Source: Gordonibacter urolithinfaciens
GTDB taxonomy: Bacteria; Actinomycetota; Coriobacteriia; Coriobacteriales; Eggerthellaceae
Length of the DNA: 64,000 nt
Direction of reading: 5' to 3'
Assembly: GCF_900199375.1 (NCBI RefSeq)
Contig: NZ_LT900217.1
Location: forward strand, 310,001 to 374,000
Of this stretch, positions 34,485-43,703 are shown piece by piece. Each line of letters opens with the position of its first letter. Positions within the stretch are counted from its first letter, which is position 1. The translations under genes were made by a program, and so were the position numbers. The notes below the pieces were generated by a model. That model ran no database searches and was not told where the DNA came from. It saw nothing but the letters and a program-made list of their open reading frames with translations.

Positions 34485-36587
34485 TTACTCGCGGGCAAGC
34501 TTGCGGGCGCCGAGGTACGTCACGGCGAAGTACACGCCGTACACCGCGAGGAACGCTCCGGCGCAGGCGAGCGCCATCGAGGTGATGTCGAGGTGCCCGA
34601 ACACGGCCACGACGTCGGTGACCACCACGAGCGCGCACGCGGAGTGCGCCACGGCCAACAGCAGCGGGAACAGGAAGTACACGAGCACCTGCACGAACAG
34701 CGCGCCGTCGATCATGCGCTCGGGGGCGCCCAGCTTGCGCAACAGGCCGTAGCGCTGTGCGTTGTCGGACGCGTCGGAGAGCTGCTGGATGGCCAGGATG
34801 GCCGCGCAGGCGATGACCAGCACGAAACCGAGGTAGATGGCCAGGTACGCCACGATGGTGGAAAGGCTGATGCTCTGGTCGAAGACATCGGCACGCGTCA
34901 TGGACAGCGTGATGGGCCAGGTGTCGGGATTGTCGGTCTCCGACACGGCGTCCATCATCTCGCCGAACGCCGCCTCGTCCGCATCGCTTGCACACTGCAC
35001 GTCGAGGATGGACTGCAGGATGCGCGCACCCTCCGGCACCGCCTCGTCGGGCACCACGAGCGTGCCGGTGTTCATGGGGAACGGCGTGGTCTGCAGGCAA
35101 TCATCGCGGAACTCGACCACGCGCATAGCGCGTCCGCCCACGGACAGCTCGGTGCCGCGTTCCACCACATCGCGGTAGAACCCGCTCGTGATGTCGGAGT
35201 CGCTATAGACCGCGCACTCCCCCGCTCCCAGTTCGAGCGCGGGCTTGCCCGCCAGCGCAAGCGCATCGTTGACCTGCGACAACGCCGCCACGTACACAGG
35301 GTACACGCCGTAGCCGCTGTTGATGGACGCGCCCGCGTAATCAGCCAGCACCAGGCCGCTCGCGCGCTCCACGTCGTCCATCACCAGGCCGTCGGACGGG
35401 TCAACCAACAGATCGACCTGAGCCGCACCGGACACGACCGCGTCATAGTCGCCTGCCCCCACTGCAGCCACGCTCGAGCGCAGCCCGGCAACCATATCGT
35501 AGCCCTGCTGCTCGGCGAACTCGCCGAATGCCCCCAGGTCCGCTGCCTGGAAGCCCGCCTCGGCGTTGTAGGAGCCGAAGGAGGTGGACACGCTGGCGCT
35601 GTAGTCGGTGCTCCTGTCCAGCGAGCCGTCGATGGCGTTGCGGATGCCGATGCCGCCGCACACGCTGGTGATGGCCAGGAACAGCACGATGCACACCACC
35701 GACAGCGACGCGAACGTGGTGTTCACCTTAGCGTTCAGCTGCCGCAGCGTGAACATGTTGAGCCCGCGCAGGTACAGCGGGCGTGCAAGCTGCACGAACT
35801 TCAGCAAAAAGCCCGACAGCGCATAGAAGAACAGCACCGTGCCCACGCACACGAGCACCGTGGCCGCGGCGAATTCCGGCGAAGGCTCCATGAGCCCGTT
35901 GTCGATGAGCAGCTTGTACGATACGCCGATCAGCACGATCGACACCGCGAACAGCACGAGCGACAGCGGCAGGCTCTTGAGCTTCATCTCCTCGTTCCTG
36001 CTGCTTGCGTGGAGCAGGTCGATGAGCTTCGCCCGTGCCACCGTGCGCGCGTTCAGCAAAGCGGCAACCAGGAAGATGGCCGCGAACACGACGGCGGTCT
36101 TCGCCAGCGCGTCGGCCGAGAACACGAACGCGAACCCGCCGGCAGCCGCCACGTCGGCCTTGAACAACGCGCTTGTGAGCTGCAGCAGAAGCTGCGAGAG
36201 CCCCACGCCCACCGCAAGGCCCACCGCGAGCGACGCCGCGCCCACGATGAGCGATTCAAGCGCCACGATCCTCACCACGTCGCCTGTGCTCATACCCAGT
36301 GTCAGGTACACCCCGAACTCGCGCTTGCGCCGCTTGATGAGGAATCCGTTCGCGTACACCACCAAGAGCACGAGCACGAACGCGATGAACACCGACACGC
36401 CGCCGATCACCATGCCCAGAAGATCGAACATCTTGTCCTGCGTCTCGGAGAACGCGAGCACGCCCTGCTGGGCCGTCATGGAATTGAATGCGTAGAACAC
36501 GGCCACGCCCAGCATGACCGTGAGGAAGTAGACGCCGAAGTCCGCGAGGGACTTGCGCACGTTGCCGAGCGCGAGCCTAGCAAGCAT
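34485..36587 (-). CDS. ABC transporter permease, FtsX/MacB (BceB-like) family
   Basis: 700 residues. Ten or so hydrophobic helices arranged as in antibiotic-peptide exporters of the BceB/VraG type: one at the N-terminus (DFGVYFLTVMLGVAVFYAF), clusters in the middle and the end, and a large extracytoplasmic loop of about 220 residues (roughly 35600-35000). ATG 36587 overlaps the end of the ATPase gene by 11 bases and has GAGGTGG before it. With the ATPase upstream and a two-component system facing them, a role in sensing or expelling cell-wall-active peptides is likely (inference). Confidence 0.88.
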   Translation of the reverse strand: MLARLALGNVRKSLADFGVYFLTVMLGVAVFYAFNSMTAQQGVLAFSETQDKMFDLLGMVIGGVSVFIAFVLVLLVVYANGFLIKRRKREFGVYLTLGMSTGDVVRIVALESLIVGAASLAVGLAVGVGLSQLLLQLTSALFKADVAAAGGFAFVFSADALAKTAVVFAAIFLVAALLNARTVARAKLIDLLHASSRNEEMKLKSLPLSLVLFAVSIVLIGVSYKLLIDNGLMEPSPEFAAATVLVCVGTVLFFYALSGFLLKFVQLARPLYLRGLNMFTLRQLNAKVNTTFASLSVVCIVLFLAITSVCGGIGIRNAIDGSLDRSTDYSASVSTSFGSYNAEAGFQAADLGAFGEFAEQQGYDMVAGLRSSVAAVGAGDYDAVVSGAAQVDLLVDPSDGLVMDDVERASGLVLADYAGASINSGYGVYPVYVAALSQVNDALALAGKPALELGAGECAVYSDSDITSGFYRDVVERGTELSVGGRAMRVVEFRDDCLQTTPFPMNTGTLVVPDEAVPEGARILQSILDVQCASDADEAAFGEMMDAVSETDNPDTWPITLSMTRADVFDQSISLSTIVAYLAIYLGFVLVIACAAILAIQQLSDASDNAQRYGLLRKLGAPERMIDGALFVQVLVYFLFPLLLAVAHSACALVVVTDVVAVFGHLDITSMALACAGAFLAVYGVYFAVTYLGARKLARE

Positions 36588-37416
36588 GGCGCGCCACCTC
36601 GCCTTCGGCAGGCTCGTCATCGCCCGCGCCGCCCATGGTCGACACCATCTCCACGATCTTGCGGTAGAACGCCCCGCGGTCGGCGCCCGATCGGCGCAGC
36701 TCGCCGAACAGGCCGCCGTCCTTGATGAAGATGATGCGGTTGCAGTAGCTGGCCGAGAACGAGTCGTGCGTGACCATGAGGATGGTGGACCCGCGGCTGT
36801 TCAGGTACGCGAGCGACTCGAGCAGCTGCCTGGCCGACTTCGAGTCGAGGGCGCCGGTAGGCTCGTCGGCCAGCACGAGGCGCGGGCGGCCCACCGTGGC
36901 GCGTGCCGCGGCCACGCGCTGCTTCTGGCCGCCGGACAGCTGGTAGGGGTGCTTCTGCAGCACGTCCGCTATGCCGAGCGTGCGCGCCGCCTCCTGCACG
37001 CGCGCGTCGATCTCGCGCGCCGGGATCTTCTGGATGGTCAGCGCGAGCGCGATGTTCTCGTACGCCGTGAGCGTGTCGAGCAGGTTCGAATCCTGGAAGA
37101 TGAAACCCAGCTCCTCGCGCCTGAACCGCGCCAGCTCCTTGCCGGCGAGCGACCCCACGTCGCGCCCGCCGATATGGATGCTGCCGCTGGTGGGCGCATC
37201 GATGGTGGCCAGGCAGTTGAGCAGCGTGGACTTGCCCGACCCGCTGGGCCCCATGATGCCGGTGAACTCGCCTGCCGCCACCGCGAAGCTCACGTGGTCG
37301 AGCGCCTGCGTCACGCTCGCCTCGGAACGCTTGCGCCCGCCGCCGCCGTAGCGCTTGCCCACGTTGCGCACCTCCACCACCGTCTGCATCGCCTGCCCTG
37401 CATGTTGTGCCGCCAT
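36577..37416 (-). CDS. ABC transporter ATP-binding protein, MacB/BceA family
   Basis: 279 residues. Walker [17 protein letters not shown] near residue 57, Q-loop [18 protein letters not shown], signature [16 protein letters not shown], Walker [18 protein letters not shown]-loop MVTHDSF. The extended C-terminus ([25 protein letters not shown]) is typical of BceA-like ATPases. Energises the adjacent permease; the two overlap by 11 bases. AAGGAG precedes ATG 37416. Phased CCTTRCG repeats lie 50-110 bases upstream. Confidence 0.95.
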   Translation of the reverse strand: MAAQHAGQAMQTVVEVRNVGKRYGGGGRKRSEASVTQALDHVSFAVAAGEFTGIMGPSGSGKSTLLNCLATIDAPTSGSIHIGGRDVGSLAGKELARFRREELGFIFQDSNLLDTLTAYENIALALTIQKIPAREIDARVQEAARTLGIADVLQKHPYQLSGGQKQRVAAARATVGRPRLVLADEPTGALDSKSARQLLESLAYLNSRGSTILMVTHDSFSASYCNRIIFIKDGGLFGELRRSGADRGAFYRKIVEMVSTMGGAGDDEPAEGEVARHAC

Positions 37417-37465
37417 GTTCGTCTCCTTCTCTCGATCGGCTCCGCAGACAAGCTTACGCGGGCGG

Positions 37466-37526
37466 CCTTACGCCCTCCCTTCCCCTTCCTTGCGCTTTCC
37501 TTACGCTGCCTTGCGGCTGCCTTACG
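37466..37526. promoter_or_regulatory. Phased CCTTRCG direct repeats between ABC exporter and response regulator
   Basis: Copies of CCTT(A/G)CG begin at 37466, 37488, 37499, 37509 and 37520, spaced 22, 11, 10 and 11 bases; a degenerate copy (CCTTCCC) fills the gap near 37478. Helically phased direct repeats 10-11 bp apart are the usual binding pattern of OmpR-family response regulators, and one is encoded next door. The site lies upstream of both divergent transcription units. Confidence 0.7.
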
Positions 37527-37594
37527 CCCCGCGCGCGGCCGCCCGTGCACGGGGCGGTTGTGCCATAATGCGAACGTGAGAGAAGGGAGCGAAG

Positions 37595-38344
37595 ATGGCA
37601 TCGGGCGGATTCGGCATGGTGGACGAGCATTTGCGCGGCAAGCGCATCCTGGTGGTGGACGACGAGCGCGAGCTGGCCGACATGGTGGCGGCCATCCTGC
37701 ATGGCGCGGGGTTCGCCTGCGTGGACGTCGCGCACGCAGGGGCCGAGGCGCTCGCAGCCGTCGACGCGCGCGCAAGCTCGCCCGAGCGCGCCTACCAGCT
37801 GCTCGTGCTGGACGTGATGATGCCCGGCATGGACGGCTTCGACCTGCTCGCACGCGTGCGCGAGCGGCCCGCCTGCGCACGCGTGCCCGCGGTGTTCCTC
37901 ACGGCGAAGGACGAGCCCTATCACCGCGTGAGCGGCCTCTCCCTGGGCGCCGACGACTACATCGCCAAGCCGTTCCTTCCCCAGGAGCTCGTGCTGCGCA
38001 TCGCCGCGGTGCTCCGGCGCTGCTACGCCGAGGAGAGCCCGTCGCTCGAGCTCGACGCCTGCCGCGTGAATTTCGCCACGGCCGAGGTGGAGCGCGCGGA
38101 CGGGAGCACGGTGCTGCTCACCGCCAAGGAGCATGAGATACTGAGCGTGCTCGCGCGCAACGCCGGGCGCATCGTCACCATCGACGCCTTGTGCGAGGCG
38201 TGCTGGGGCACGTCGTTCGGCTACGAGAACTCGCTCATGGCGCACATCCGCCGCCTGCGCGAGAAGATCGAGGCCAACCCGTCGAAGCCCGCCTCGCTCG
38301 TCACGGCGCGGGGGCTCGGCTACAAGCTCGTGAGGCGAGGATGA
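37595..38344 (+). CDS. OmpR-family response regulator
   Basis: 249 residues. Receiver domain: acidic pair VVDDERELADM, phospho-acceptor Asp in LLVLDVMMPGMDGF (near residue 70), FLTAKDE and the Lys in YIAKPF. C-terminal winged-helix DNA-binding domain: LTAKEHEILSVLARNAGRI, then SLMAHIRRLREKIEANPSKP and GLGYKLV. GAAGGGAG precedes ATG 37595. Its stop overlaps the start of the kinase gene (ATGA), and it faces the ABC exporter, its probable target. Confidence 0.95.
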   Translation: MASGGFGMVDEHLRGKRILVVDDERELADMVAAILHGAGFACVDVAHAGAEALAAVDARASSPERAYQLLVLDVMMPGMDGFDLLARVRERPACARVPAVFLTAKDEPYHRVSGLSLGADDYIAKPFLPQELVLRIAAVLRRCYAEESPSLELDACRVNFATAEVERADGSTVLLTAKEHEILSVLARNAGRIVTIDALCEACWGTSFGYENSLMAHIRRLREKIEANPSKPASLVTARGLGYKLVRRG

Positions 38345-39765
38345 GCATGGCGGGCGGGACGCGCGGACGGCGCGGGAAGCGGGCCCCCAGCCTCGCGCGG
38401 TTCTTCACGAAGCAGCTGCTGCTGTTCGCCGCGCTCGCCTTCCTCATCGTGGTGGTGGACTTCTTCCTGTACACGGTCATCGCCTTCCACGAGTCCAACG
38501 AGAACTTCGACGACGGCACGCCCGCCCTGGTGATACGCGCCGTGGACGGCGCGCTCGCGCTCGGCGAGGAGGGCTGGACGCTCGGCGGGGCGGGGGCCGC
38601 GGAGCTCGACGCTCACGGCGCCTGGGCCGTCCTCGTGGACGGCGAGGGGGCGGTGGCCTGGTCGCACGGCGCGCCCGACGACGTGCCGACGTCGTTCACG
38701 CCCAACGAGCTGGCCATGGCTGCGCACTACGCCAACATCGCCGACTACCCGGCGTTCTTCTGGAACCGCGACGACGGATTGCTCGCGGTGGGCTTCCCGA
38801 AGGGCACGTACTGGCACATGGGCCTCACGTTCCCCGCATCCACCGTACGCATGGTTCCGTTCTACCTGCTGCTCGTGTTCGCCGTGGACCTGGGAATACT
38901 CTTCACGGTGTACGCGGTGTCGCGGCGGCGCACGCAGAGGGCGGTCGGCCCCATCGCCGACGCACTCGACGCGCTGTCCGAGGGCCGCGCCGCCGAGCTC
39001 CGCCTGAAGGGCGACCTGCGCGAGATCGGCGACCAGATCACCGAGGCATCGGGCATCATCGAGCAGAAGGACGCCGCGCGCGCGAACTGGATACGGGGCG
39101 TGTCGCACGACATCCGCACGCCGCTGTCGATGATCCTGGGGTACGCGGACGCGCTGGCGGCCGACGGGCGGGTGCCGGAGGACGCGCGCGCCCAGGCGGC
39201 CCTCATCCGCACTCAGGGGCTCAAGATCAAGGACCTCGTCACCGACCTCAACACCGCCTCCCAGCTTGACTACGACATGCAGCCGCTCAAGCTGGAGCGC
39301 GTGCCCCTGCCGCGCCTTCTGCGCTCGGTGGTGGCGGGGCACATGAACGCGGGCCTCGACGAGCTGCATCCCCTCGACCTCGAGGTGGCCGAGGGCGCTG
39401 CTGAGGCCGTGGTGCTGGGCGACGAGCGCCTGATCACGCGCGCCGTGGAGAACGCCATCGCCAACGCGCGCCTGCACAACGAGGGCGGCTGCAACGTGGC
39501 GGTGACGCTTTCGGCGCGCGAGGGGCTCGCCGCGATCCGCGTGGCCGACGACGGCGCGGGGGCCGCACCCGAGGAGCTTGCCGCGCTCGAGGCGCGCCTG
39601 GCGCGCGCTCGCACTGCCCGCAGCGCCGCCGGCTCCTACGGCGAGGAGCACGGCCTGGGCCTCGTGCTGGTGGACCGCATCGCCCGCGCCCACGGCGGCT
39701 CGATCGCGCTGGAGAGCGAGCCGGGACGCGGCTTCGTCGTGGAGGTCCTGCTGCCGTTGGCGTGA
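38341..39765 (+). CDS. Two-component sensor histidine kinase
   Basis: 474 residues. TM1 LLLFAALAFLIVVVDFFLYT (about 25-45), an extracytoplasmic domain of about 130 residues, TM2 FYLLLVFAVDLGILFTVYAV (about 175-195), then the phospho-acceptor box GVSHDIRTPLSMILGY, N box TRAVENAIANARLHN, G1 VADDGAGA and G2 HGLGLVLVDRIARAHGG. Overlaps the response-regulator stop by 4 bases. The sizeable external domain suggests it senses directly, unlike the short loops of BceS-like kinases. Confidence 0.93.
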   Translation: MSMAGGTRGRRGKRAPSLARFFTKQLLLFAALAFLIVVVDFFLYTVIAFHESNENFDDGTPALVIRAVDGALALGEEGWTLGGAGAAELDAHGAWAVLVDGEGAVAWSHGAPDDVPTSFTPNELAMAAHYANIADYPAFFWNRDDGLLAVGFPKGTYWHMGLTFPASTVRMVPFYLLLVFAVDLGILFTVYAVSRRRTQRAVGPIADALDALSEGRAAELRLKGDLREIGDQITEASGIIEQKDAARANWIRGVSHDIRTPLSMILGYADALAADGRVPEDARAQAALIRTQGLKIKDLVTDLNTASQLDYDMQPLKLERVPLPRLLRSVVAGHMNAGLDELHPLDLEVAEGAAEAVVLGDERLITRAVENAIANARLHNEGGCNVAVTLSAREGLAAIRVADDGAGAAPEELAALEARLARARTARSAAGSYGEEHGLGLVLVDRIARAHGGSIALESEPGRGFVVEVLLPLA

Positions 39766-39780
39766 CGGGCGCCGGGAGGT

Positions 39781-40635
39781 CTACGCCCCGCAGACGCCGA
39801 TGCCGATGAGGCCGGGGCCGGTGTGCACCACGAGCACCGGGCTGATCTGGCCCTCGTACCAGGCGTCCGCATGTCCGACCCGCTCCCCCAGCTCGGAGCG
39901 CACGGCAGCAGCCTCCTCGGCGGCGTCGCCGTTCACCACGGCCATCGTGCAGCGCGGGAACCGCGACGCGAACTTCTCGGCGCACGCCATGGCCTTCTTG
40001 AGCGACTGGCGACGGCCTTTCGCCTTCGACACCGTCACGTACACGCCCTGTTCGTTGCAGGTGATGACCGGCCGCATGTCCAGCATGCTGCCCACGGCGT
40101 ACGTCACGTTGCCGATGCGCCCGCCCTTATGCAGGTACTCCAACGTATCGACGCAGAAGAACACCTTCGTGTCGCGCACGATGCGCTCGCTCTCGCGCCG
40201 CACATCGTCGAGCGATGCCCCGTCCGCCAGCATGCGCGCCACGGCCAGCGCCACGAGCCCGGCGCCCATGCCGATGTTGCGCGTGTCCACGATGGCGCAC
40301 TCGAGCCCCGCTACGCCCGACGCTACCGAGCGCATGAGGTCGTAGGTTGCCGAGAGCCCGCTCGATATGGTGACGACGACGGCCTGGCTGTAACCGTCGG
40401 CCACCACGCGCTCCAGCACCTCGCGCGCCACGGCCGGCGTGGGCGTGGACGTGGTGGGCACCTCCTCGGCAAAGCGGTCGTATACCTGCTGCGGCGTGAT
40501 GGTGACCTTGTCCAGGAACGTCTCGTCCCGGTAGTTCACCTGCAGCGGCACCACGTACATGCCGAAGCGCTCGATGTCCTCCGGGGGAACGTCCGTGCAC
40601 GAGTCAACGACGAGCGCGATGCGGGAAGAGTCCAT
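39781..40635 (-). CDS. DegV family fatty-acid-binding protein
   Basis: 284 residues. N-terminal ALVVDSCTDVPPEDIERFG, the fatty-acid-headgroup loops TSTPTPAVAREV and TISSGLSATYDLMRS, and the helical cap domain with YLHKGGRIGNVTYAVGSML. DegV/FakB proteins bind fatty acids and present them to the kinase FakA; no fakA is next to it, so its partner must be elsewhere. Divergent from a DUF1836 gene with two well-formed promoters between them. Its 3' end is only 15 bases from the histidine-kinase stop, convergent. Confidence 0.92.
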   Translation of the reverse strand: MDSSRIALVVDSCTDVPPEDIERFGMYVVPLQVNYRDETFLDKVTITPQQVYDRFAEEVPTTSTPTPAVAREVLERVVADGYSQAVVVTISSGLSATYDLMRSVASGVAGLECAIVDTRNIGMGAGLVALAVARMLADGASLDDVRRESERIVRDTKVFFCVDTLEYLHKGGRIGNVTYAVGSMLDMRPVITCNEQGVYVTVSKAKGRRQSLKKAMACAEKFASRFPRCTMAVVNGDAAEEAAAVRSELGERVGHADAWYEGQISPVLVVHTGPGLIGIGVCGA

Positions 40636-40681
40636 GGGGCCTGCTTTCGATCGGGTGCTTCTCTATCTTGTATTAAAAACT

Positions 40682-40710
40682 AGATTACGTGCTTTTTATC
40701 ACCATGTCAA
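40682..40710 (-). promoter_or_regulatory. Sigma70 promoter of the degV gene
   Basis: On the minus strand TTGACA (40710-40705), a 17-base spacer, TAATCT (40687-40682). The -35 is a perfect consensus; 47 bases before the ATG. Confidence 0.8.
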
Positions 40711-40723
40711 CAAGTTGTAGTAA

Positions 40724-40752
40724 TTGACGCAGAAACCCTTTCTTGCTATGCT
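40724..40752 (+). promoter_or_regulatory. Sigma70 promoter of the DUF1836 gene
   Basis: TTGACG (40724-40729), 17 bases, TATGCT (40747-40752). Begins only 13 bases from the divergent degV -35, so the two polymerases should compete. Confidence 0.75.
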
Positions 40753-40799
40753 CCCCCGATACGACCCGCAAAAAGCGCTCGAACCGGAAGGCACGGCCC

Positions 40800-41375
40800 A
40801 TGAAAGACGTCAGCGCAACGCCCTACGCCCAGCGGCTTCTCGAGCTGCACTTGCCCCGCTACGGGGAGATACCTCGCATCGACCTGTACATGGACCAGCT
40901 CGTGGGCTTCCTCGAGGAAACGCTCGCACCCCTTTACCAGCCCGACGAGAAGATCATCACGCGCTCGATGGTGAACAACTACGTGAAGCAGGGCGTGCTG
41001 GCGGCGGCGGCCGGCAAGAAGTACTCGCGTGACCACGTGGCCTACCTCGTGGTCATCTGCACGCTGAAGCAGACATTCTCGCTCTCGGAAATCGACCTCC
41101 TCATTCGCCGCCAGATAGCAACGTTCGACACAGGCGTGGCCTACGACTACTACTGCGATGCGTTCGAGGCGGCCGTCCGCGCACTGTTCGGAACCCGCCC
41201 CGCCAGCCCCCAGGGCCTTGCCAGCGGCGATGCGCCTGGCGACTTCGAGCGCGACCTGGTGCTGGCGTCCACGGCAGCCGTGGCCTACACGCTGCACATC
41301 AAGGCCAGCGTCGCTCTCATACGGGAGGAGCCCGCTGGGGGAAATGACTCGCAAGGCGTTGCAGGGCCTGCGTAA
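40800..41375 (+). CDS. DUF1836 protein (putative regulator)
   Basis: 191 residues. Matches the DUF1836 pattern seen next to degV in many Gram-positives: YGEIPRIDLYMDQLVGFLEE, then IITRSMVNNYVKQGVLAAAAGKKYSRDHVAYLV and LKQTFSLSEIDLLI. The central part looks like a MerR-like winged helix (MVNNYVKQG resembles the recognition helix), so it may bind DNA. GGAAGG precedes ATG 40800. Regulation of the neighbouring degV is a reasonable inference. Confidence 0.87.
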   Translation: MKDVSATPYAQRLLELHLPRYGEIPRIDLYMDQLVGFLEETLAPLYQPDEKIITRSMVNNYVKQGVLAAAAGKKYSRDHVAYLVVICTLKQTFSLSEIDLLIRRQIATFDTGVAYDYYCDAFEAAVRALFGTRPASPQGLASGDAPGDFERDLVLASTAAVAYTLHIKASVALIREEPAGGNDSQGVAGPA

Positions 41376-41492
41376 CCACATGAAAAACCCTCGCCTTTGA
41401 AGGGCGCCCCCGCTCGACGGTCGGTTACAATAAAGGGGCCGGCCTTTCGGTCCGGCATCCCGGAAAGCAACGCAACGTAAGGAGGGCGATCG

Positions 41493-43538
41493 GTGGAGGC
41501 ACTCGTGCTCGCACTGCTCATGCTCGCGGCCGTCCTGCTCTCCTCGGTGATCGACCAGCTTGTCCCCAAAGTGTCCTCCCCGCTCATCCAGATCGGACTG
41601 GGCCTGCTCATCGCCCTGTTCGCCCCCTCGCAGATCAACATCACGCTCGACCCCGACCTGTTCCTCGTGCTGTTCATCGCGCCGCTCCTGTTCGACGAGG
41701 CCAAGAACGTGGACAAGGGCGCGCTGTGGAAGAACCGCCGGCCCGTGCTGTCGCTGGCCATCGGCCTGGTGGTGGTCACCGCCCTTATCATCGGGTTCGC
41801 CGTCGAATGGCTCGAGCCCTCCATCGGCCTGTTCGCCGCCTTCGCGCTGGGAGCTGCGCTCGGCCCCACCGATGCCGTTGCCGTGGCGTCGCTCTCGAAG
41901 GAGACGGACATCGCACCGCGCGACAAGAGCATTTTGGAGGGCGAGTCGCTCATCAACGACGCCTCGGGCATCGTGGCGTTCCAGTTCGCCCTTGCGGCGG
42001 CCACCACGGGCACGTTCTCGCTGCTGAACGCCTCGCTCGACTTCGTCGTGAGCTTCTTCGGCGGCATCGCCATCGGCTTGGCGCTGGGGTATTTGGGCAA
42101 CTTCCTCGTGCGGCGCGTGCGCTCGTGGGGCCTCGAGAACACGACGTTCCACGTGCTGTTCGAGGTGTTCACGCCGTTCATCGTGTACCTCGTGGCCAAC
42201 CAGCTGGGCACGAGCGGCATCATCGCCGTGGTGGCGGCGGGCCTGGTGAACGTCATATCGCCGCGCACCATCGGGCCCTCTATCTCGCGCATGAACATCG
42301 TGTCGTCCAGCGTGTGGCGCGTGCTGTCGTTCGCGCTGAACGGCATCGTGTTCGTGTTCTTGGGCACGCAGCTGCCGAAGGCCATGCAGGGAACCTGGGA
42401 CGACGTGAGCATCGACAACGGCGTGCTCATCGGCTACATCCTGCTGCTCACGCTCATCTACGTGGCGGTGCGCTTCGTGTGGCTGCTCGCCATGGAGCGC
42501 TACCACTCGCACCGCGCGCCGGAGGGCCAGCGGCCGGGATGGCGCGCCGACGTGCGCTCGTCGCTGGTCATGGCGCTGGGCGGGCCGAAGGGCACCATCA
42601 CGCTGGCCGTGGTGCTCACCATACCGGTGACGTACCTCGACCCGCTGCGCGGCGTGGTGGCCTTCCCCCAGCGGGAACTCATCATATTCTTGGCCTGCGG
42701 CGTCATCGTGGTCACGCTGCTCTTGGCCACGTTCGTGGTGCCGCTGCTGGCGCCGAAGAAGCCCCCGACCGACGAGGATCTGCGCTGCGACGAGACGCAG
42801 GTGAGCCTGGAGATACTGCGCTCCGTGATAGAGGAGTTGGCCGCGCGCCAGACACCCGAGAACCGCACGGCCACGCAGACGGTCATCCACTCGTACAACC
42901 AGCGCATCGCGCGCATCAAGAACAGCAACGACATCCTGGACGAGCCGAACACCGCCCTGCGGCTGCGCGCGCTCGATTGGGAGCAAGACTACGTGCTGAA
43001 GCTCATCGAGGCCGAGGAGGTCTACCCCATCGTGGGCTACCAGTACCTAAGCCGCCTCGCGCACATAGAGAACCTGCTGAAGCACCATGCGGGCCGCTGG
43101 TCGCTGCAGAACGCCTACCTGCGGATGCGCGCGCTGGCCCGCACCGGATGGCACCGCCTGCTCAGCGGCCTGCCCGGCGTGAGCCCCACCGAGCGCACGC
43201 AGGCCATCCGCGAGCTGCAGATCAAGGGCTCCGAGCACGTGATCGCGAAGCTGCAGGCCATGCTGACCTCGCCGGAGTGCAACGAGCCGGCCGAAGACGT
43301 GAGCGCGCTGGTCATGGAGTACCAGCGCACCATCTCGATGCTGCGCAACGCGAACCCCTCCATCACCGCGCTCACCCGCACCGGCGCCTTGGCGACGGAC
43401 GTGGAGCGCTTGGGGCTGCGCTTGGAGCTGGAGCAGATCCAGACCCGCTACGAGGAGGGCGACCTCTGCCGCGCCTCCGCGAAGCGCCTGCGCGAGAACG
43501 TGTACCTGATGCAGGTGGATTTGGAGGACAACGTGTGA
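41493..43538 (+). CDS. NhaP-type Na+/H+ antiporter (CPA1)
   Basis: 681 residues. About 12 transmembrane segments in the first 420 residues; CPA1 motifs FIAPLLFDEAKNVDKGALWK, GAALGPTDAVAVASLSKE, and the ion-binding ILEGESLINDASGIVAFQFA. A charged, helical cytoplasmic tail of about 255 residues follows, as in NhaP/NHE proteins; no nucleotide-binding domain recognised. GTG 41493 has AAGGAGG upstream. Exports Na+ (or K+) in exchange for H+; ion preference cannot be read from sequence. A palindromic repeat begins 2 bases after the stop. Confidence 0.93.
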   Translation: MEALVLALLMLAAVLLSSVIDQLVPKVSSPLIQIGLGLLIALFAPSQINITLDPDLFLVLFIAPLLFDEAKNVDKGALWKNRRPVLSLAIGLVVVTALIIGFAVEWLEPSIGLFAAFALGAALGPTDAVAVASLSKETDIAPRDKSILEGESLINDASGIVAFQFALAAATTGTFSLLNASLDFVVSFFGGIAIGLALGYLGNFLVRRVRSWGLENTTFHVLFEVFTPFIVYLVANQLGTSGIIAVVAAGLVNVISPRTIGPSISRMNIVSSSVWRVLSFALNGIVFVFLGTQLPKAMQGTWDDVSIDNGVLIGYILLLTLIYVAVRFVWLLAMERYHSHRAPEGQRPGWRADVRSSLVMALGGPKGTITLAVVLTIPVTYLDPLRGVVAFPQRELIIFLACGVIVVTLLLATFVVPLLAPKKPPTDEDLRCDETQVSLEILRSVIEELAARQTPENRTATQTVIHSYNQRIARIKNSNDILDEPNTALRLRALDWEQDYVLKLIEAEEVYPIVGYQYLSRLAHIENLLKHHAGRWSLQNAYLRMRALARTGWHRLLSGLPGVSPTERTQAIRELQIKGSEHVIAKLQAMLTSPECNEPAEDVSALVMEYQRTISMLRNANPSITALTRTGALATDVERLGLRLELEQIQTRYEEGDLCRASAKRLRENVYLMQVDLEDNV

Positions 43539-43539
43539 T

Positions 43540-43642
43540 GGGGCGAGACAAGGGACGGGGATAATGTCTCATTCCCCTGCGCCTAACGAGCTTCGAAGGC
43601 GTTCCGGAATGAGACATTATCCCCGTCCCCTTGTCTCGCCCC
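43540..43642. repeat. Dispersed palindromic repeat, copy 2
   Basis: Arms 43540-43575 and 43606-43642 are perfect complements apart from one G (36 and 37 bases; outer end GGGGCGAGACAAG, inner end GATAATGTCTCATTCC). The 30-base loop contains TAACGAGCTTCGAAGG, similar to copy 1 at 7055-7171. It starts 2 bases after the NhaP-like stop. Confidence 0.9.
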
Positions 43643-43654
43643 GACCACCCACAC

Positions 43655-43684
43655 GCAAAAGGGCCGCCCGCGGGCGGCCCTTCG
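43655..43684 (-). terminator. Rho-independent terminator of argS
   Basis: Perfect 12-bp stem AAGGGCCGCCCG (43659-43670) / CGGGCGGCCCTT (43671-43682); on the minus strand followed by TTGCG. Confidence 0.7.
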
Positions 43685-43703
43685 AATCGCCGGTGCGTCG
43701 TGC

